Source: Trebonia sp963774945
GTDB lineage: Bacteria; Actinomycetota; Actinomycetes; Streptosporangiales; Streptosporangiaceae
Direction of reading: 5' to 3'
Length of the DNA stretch: 64,000 nt
Assembly (NCBI GenBank): GCA_963774945.1
Contig: CAVZHA010000002.1
Span: 437,180-501,179 of the forward strand
The notes beneath the pieces were generated by a model that was not told where the DNA came from, made no database searches, and worked only from the letters and a program-made list of their open reading frames with translations. This document shows positions 61,282-64,000 of this stretch, in pieces. Position numbers and translations under genes: made by a program. Position 1 is the stretch's first letter. Each line of letters starts with the position of its first letter.

Positions 61282-62034
61282 ATGACAGCGCACGAAATCT
61301 CCGGCGCGAGCGTCCTCGTGACCGGTGCCAGCCGGGGCTTCGGCCGAGCCATCGCAACCGCCCTGGCCAAGGCGGGCGCGCAGGTCGTCGGCCTGTCACG
61401 CGACCGGGGCAGGCTGGAGGAGCTGCGGGCCGAGCTCGGCCCGAGTTTCTCCCCGGTCGTCGCCGACGCGGCCGACCCGGTCTGCGCGGGCCAGCTCATC
61501 GACCAGTACCGGCCGAGCGTGCTCGTGCTCAACGCCGGGGCGAGCCCGCTCGCGCGACCGCTGCACCAGCACACCTGGCAGACGTTCAGCCGCAACTGGG
61601 AGGTCGACGTCCAGCAGGCGTTCAACTGGACCCGCGAGGCGCTGCTGCGGCCGCTCGACCCTGGCAGCGTGGTGATCGCCCTGTCGAGCGGCGCCGCGGT
61701 CAACGGCTCGCCGCTCAGCGGCGGCTACGCCGGCGCCAAGGCCACCATCAGGTTCCTCACCCGCTACGCCGCGGCCGAGTCCGAGCGGGCAGGCCTCGGC
61801 ATCAGGTTCATCTCGCTGCTGCCGAAGCTCACGCCGGCCACCGACCTCGGCTCGGCCGCCGTCGCCGCGTACGCGGCCAGGGACGGCGAGGACGTCGCCA
61901 CCTACCTGGCGAAGACCGGGCCTGCCCTGACCGCCGAGCAGGTCGGGCAGTCCGTCCTCGACCTCGCCGCCGACCCGGGCAGCGACCGGGACGCCTACCT
62001 GCTGACCCCGGCGGGCCTCACCCCGCTGACCTGA
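61282..62034 (+). CDS. Short-chain dehydrogenase/reductase
   Basis: 250 residues. TGASRGFGRAIATALAKAGA is the NADP-binding motif; YAGAK supplies the catalytic Tyr and Lys, after SSGAAVNGSPLSGG with the Ser. NNAG is replaced by LNAGASP. Substrate unknown. A second SDR gene follows 46 bp on and is probably co-transcribed. Confidence 0.92.
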   Translation: MTAHEISGASVLVTGASRGFGRAIATALAKAGAQVVGLSRDRGRLEELRAELGPSFSPVVADAADPVCAGQLIDQYRPSVLVLNAGASPLARPLHQHTWQTFSRNWEVDVQQAFNWTREALLRPLDPGSVVIALSSGAAVNGSPLSGGYAGAKATIRFLTRYAAAESERAGLGIRFISLLPKLTPATDLGSAAVAAYAARDGEDVATYLAKTGPALTAEQVGQSVLDLAADPGSDRDAYLLTPAGLTPLT

Positions 62035-62080
62035 CCCCGACAGCAGAAACACGAAGAGAAACACCAAGAAGGAGATCGTC

Positions 62081-62809
62081 ATGACGTCAATTGCCAACCG
62101 CGCAGTGCTCATCACCGGAAGCAACCGCGGTATCGGGCGGGCGCTAGTCGACGAGGCCCTGCGCCGGGGCGCGCGGCTGGTCTACGCGGGCACGCGCGAG
62201 CCGTGGGCCCACCCCGATCCGCGCGTCCTGCCGCTCACCCTGGATGTGACCAGCGCAGCCGACATCCGGGCGGCAGCCGAGACGGTTGAAGCGCTCGACG
62301 TCCTCGTCAACAACGCGGGCATCGCGCTCTACGACGACCTGAGCGACCGATCCGTGATCGAGCGCCAGCTCGCCGTCAACCTCTTCGGCCCGTACGCCGT
62401 CACCCAGGCCTTCCTGCCGCAGCTGACCCGGGCCGGCGGGGCCATCGTCAACAACCTGTCGCTGAACTCCCTGGCCCCCCTGCCGGTCATTCCCGGGTAC
62501 TCGATCTCGAAGGCGGCGGCATTCTCACTGACCCAGTCGCTGCGCGCGCTGCTGGCCGGACAGGGCGTTAGCGTGCACGCTGTCCTGACCGGTCCGGTCG
62601 ACACCGACATGTCGCGGGGTCTGCAGATACCCAAGCCCTCGGCGGCGTCGGTGGCAGCGGGCATCTGGGACGGGGTGGAGCGCGGCGAGGAGGACATCTT
62701 CCCCGACCCGATGTCCTCGGCCATGGCCCACGGCTGGCGGAGCGGCGCGGTCAAGGAGTTCGAGCGCCAGTGCGTGGCCATGACCGCGGCGGTGCCCGTC
62801 GGCTCCTAG
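62081..62809 (+). CDS. Short-chain dehydrogenase/reductase
   Basis: 242 residues. TGSNRGIGRALVDEALRRGA, LVNNAGIALYDDL, the NLSLNSLAP Ser region and YSISKAAAFSLTQSLRALLA (YxxxK) are all in place. A good GAAGGAGA site precedes the ATG. It shares about the usual SDR similarity with its neighbour but is not a close duplicate. Confidence 0.92.
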   Translation: MTSIANRAVLITGSNRGIGRALVDEALRRGARLVYAGTREPWAHPDPRVLPLTLDVTSAADIRAAAETVEALDVLVNNAGIALYDDLSDRSVIERQLAVNLFGPYAVTQAFLPQLTRAGGAIVNNLSLNSLAPLPVIPGYSISKAAAFSLTQSLRALLAGQGVSVHAVLTGPVDTDMSRGLQIPKPSAASVAAGIWDGVERGEEDIFPDPMSSAMAHGWRSGAVKEFERQCVAMTAAVPVGS

Positions 62810-62991
62810 GCAACTGCGGGTGACCGGCTCTGCCCCTATCGTCAACGCACCCCGGCTGATGTGTGATGATGGGGACAGGGCCGGGGCACTTCGGACGCCG
62901 GCGGTCAAGCTCGCGCCGTCTGCGGCCCTGGTAGTCGGGCGCGCCTAGCGCCGAGGATTGGGACCGCCGACGTGCTCGGCTTCGAGATCGC

Positions 62992-64000
62992 ATGACCGGG
63001 CGGACCCCGCCGTTCCGGCACCTGCTCAGGCTGACCGACCGGGTCGGCCTGCTTGAGCAGGCCGAGGGCGTCGTGCCCCGCGTCGAGTACGGCTACAGCG
63101 TCGATGACGTGGCCCGCGGCCTGCTGGTGCTGTGCCGGGAGCCGTCGCCGCGGGACGAGCTGATCACGCTCGCGCGGCGCTACCTGTACTTCCTCACGCT
63201 GGCGCAGGGGCCCGACGGCCGGTACCGTAACCGGCTCGGCTACGACCGGCGCTGGCGCGATCAGCCGGGAACCGGCGACTGCTGGGGCCGGGCGTTGTGG
63301 GGGCTCGGCACCGCCGCCGCCCGCGGGCCGACGGTCGGAATCCGGGGCGAGGCGCTCGCCCTGTTCGACTCCGGCGCCCGGGTCCGCTCGCCGGCGCCGC
63401 ATGCGATGGCGTTCGCGGTTCTCGGCGCGGCCGAGGTGCTCGCCGTCCTGCCCGGTCACCCGGCTGCGCTCAGCCTCCTCGAAGATGCCGGGGTCGTCAT
63501 CGGCGAGCCGCCCGACGACGCCGCCTGGCCGTGGCCGATGCCCAGGCTGAGCTACGCCAACGCGGCGATCGCGGAGGCGGTCATCGTGATCGGCGGCAAG
63601 CTGAACCGCGACTCGGTGCTCCGCGGTGGTCTGCGCATGCTGCAGTGGCTGCTCGCGGGCGAGACCCGCGACGGGCACCTGTCGGTGGTGCCGGTCGGCG
63701 GCTGGGGCCCGGGCGAGCAGCGCCCCGGCTTCGACCAGCGCCCGATCGAGGTCGCCGCGCTGGCCGACGCGTGCGTCCGAGCGGCCGCGGTGACCGGCGA
63801 CGCGCGCTGGCTGGACGGCGTCAGCCTGTGCGTGGCGTGGTTCCTCGGCGACAACGACGCCAAGGTCCCGATGCTGGACGAGCGGACCGGCGGCGGCTGC
63901 GACGCCCTGGGCATCAACAGCCGCAACCGCAACCAGGGGGCGGAGTCAACGCTGGCGATGATCTCGGTGCTGCAGCACGGATACCGGCTCGACGCCGGCT
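62992..64000 (+). CDS. Six-hairpin glycosidase-like protein, 3' truncated by window end
   Basis: An open frame of 336 codons runs off the window edge. It begins MTGRTPPFRHLLRLTDRVGL and contains VEYGYSVDDVARGLLVLC, GDCWGRALWGLG, the block SYANAAIAEAVIVIGGKLN and LSVVPVGGWGPGEQRPGFDQ. The (alpha/alpha)6-type pattern with DD and WGR resembles proteins that accompany glycosyltransferases and GH130-type mannoside phosphorylases in actinobacteria. Enzyme activity cannot be stated. The start is the only ATG before the conserved part; no clear ribosome-binding site was seen. Confidence 0.7.
   Translation, partial: MTGRTPPFRHLLRLTDRVGLLEQAEGVVPRVEYGYSVDDVARGLLVLCREPSPRDELITLARRYLYFLTLAQGPDGRYRNRLGYDRRWRDQPGTGDCWGRALWGLGTAAARGPTVGIRGEALALFDSGARVRSPAPHAMAFAVLGAAEVLAVLPGHPAALSLLEDAGVVIGEPPDDAAWPWPMPRLSYANAAIAEAVIVIGGKLNRDSVLRGGLRMLQWLLAGETRDGHLSVVPVGGWGPGEQRPGFDQRPIEVAALADACVRAAAVTGDARWLDGVSLCVAWFLGDNDAKVPMLDERTGGGCDALGINSRNRNQGAESTLAMISVLQHGYRLDAG

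Noticed and set aside
1..64000. CRISPR arrays, integrases or complete insertion sequences
   Set aside because: No regularly spaced direct repeats with unique spacers and no transposase or integrase motif were seen; the repeats are palindromes or simple tandem units.

Overview
The window comes from a very GC-rich actinomycete chromosome, probably a soil filamentous lineage (Streptosporangiales, Frankia-like or Catenulispora-like). The evidence is codon bias, many GTG starts, an XRE regulator with a DUF5753-type sensor region, two DUF397 proteins, several small HATPase proteins, a Methyltransf_19 methyltransferase, LAL-type LuxR regulators, F420-type nitroreductase and ECF sigma factors. No rRNA, tRNA, CRISPR array, phage or complete insertion sequence was recognised. 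Many genes are broken by single-base indels, mostly +1 insertions of G or C. These cluster at about 0-6, 10-20 and 27-34 kb, and look like errors of an unpolished long-read assembly rather than gene decay; coordinates given for those genes span the reconstructed reading frame.

Layout. 1-6.2 kb: copper/oxidative-stress block with a partial copper P-type ATPase and a zinc-finger membrane protein (leftward), then a polytopic membrane protein, a Met-rich DUF5134 protein, a SigC-like ECF sigma factor, and a DyP peroxidase with an encapsulin-targeting tail next to its encapsulin shell gene. 6.4-16.9 kb: catabolic genes (three aldehyde dehydrogenases, a deleted remnant of a fourth, PadR regulator, methyltransferase, zinc-less alcohol dehydrogenase, acyl-CoA synthetase, M20 amidohydrolase). 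16.9-24.4 kb: HATPase, two MaoC/HTD2-type hydratases, PgeF, alpha/beta hydrolase, TauE/SafE permease, Methyltransf_19 protein, GMC oxidoreductase. 24.6-37.2 kb: regulatory and accessory zone with two HATPase genes behind a shared upstream element, a 24-bp tandem-repeat tract, two tandem LAL regulators, two tandem small secreted-peptide cassettes, an XRE regulator, two DUF397 genes and an orphan structured segment.

37.2-42.5 kb: thioredoxin, a short ABATE protein and a leftward metal/redox operon (SCO fusion, P19-like lipoprotein, Tat-exported DyP-like protein). 42.5-45 kb: NUDIX hydrolase, lipoprotein, MFS transporter. 45.1-48.3 kb: translationally coupled fluoride operon crcB-crcB-(DUF190)x3-(DUF190)x3 with a candidate fluoride riboswitch at its head. 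48.7-54 kb: large secreted clan-SB peptidase and a membrane glycosyltransferase-like protein. 54.1-57.9 kb: Rieske oxygenase, gallate dioxygenase and a divergent LysR regulator with a dyad over its start. 58-64 kb: small redox enzymes, TetR, VOC protein, an ECF sigma factor with a SnoaL-like tail, two SDRs, and a six-hairpin-like protein running off the end.

Between genes there are at least two families of dispersed palindromes (eight to nine copies of one, two of another), a paired hairpin type at the HATPase and DUF397 loci, and a shared promoter-proximal element in three places. These, the small-peptide cassettes and the fluoride riboswitch are the most interesting signals.
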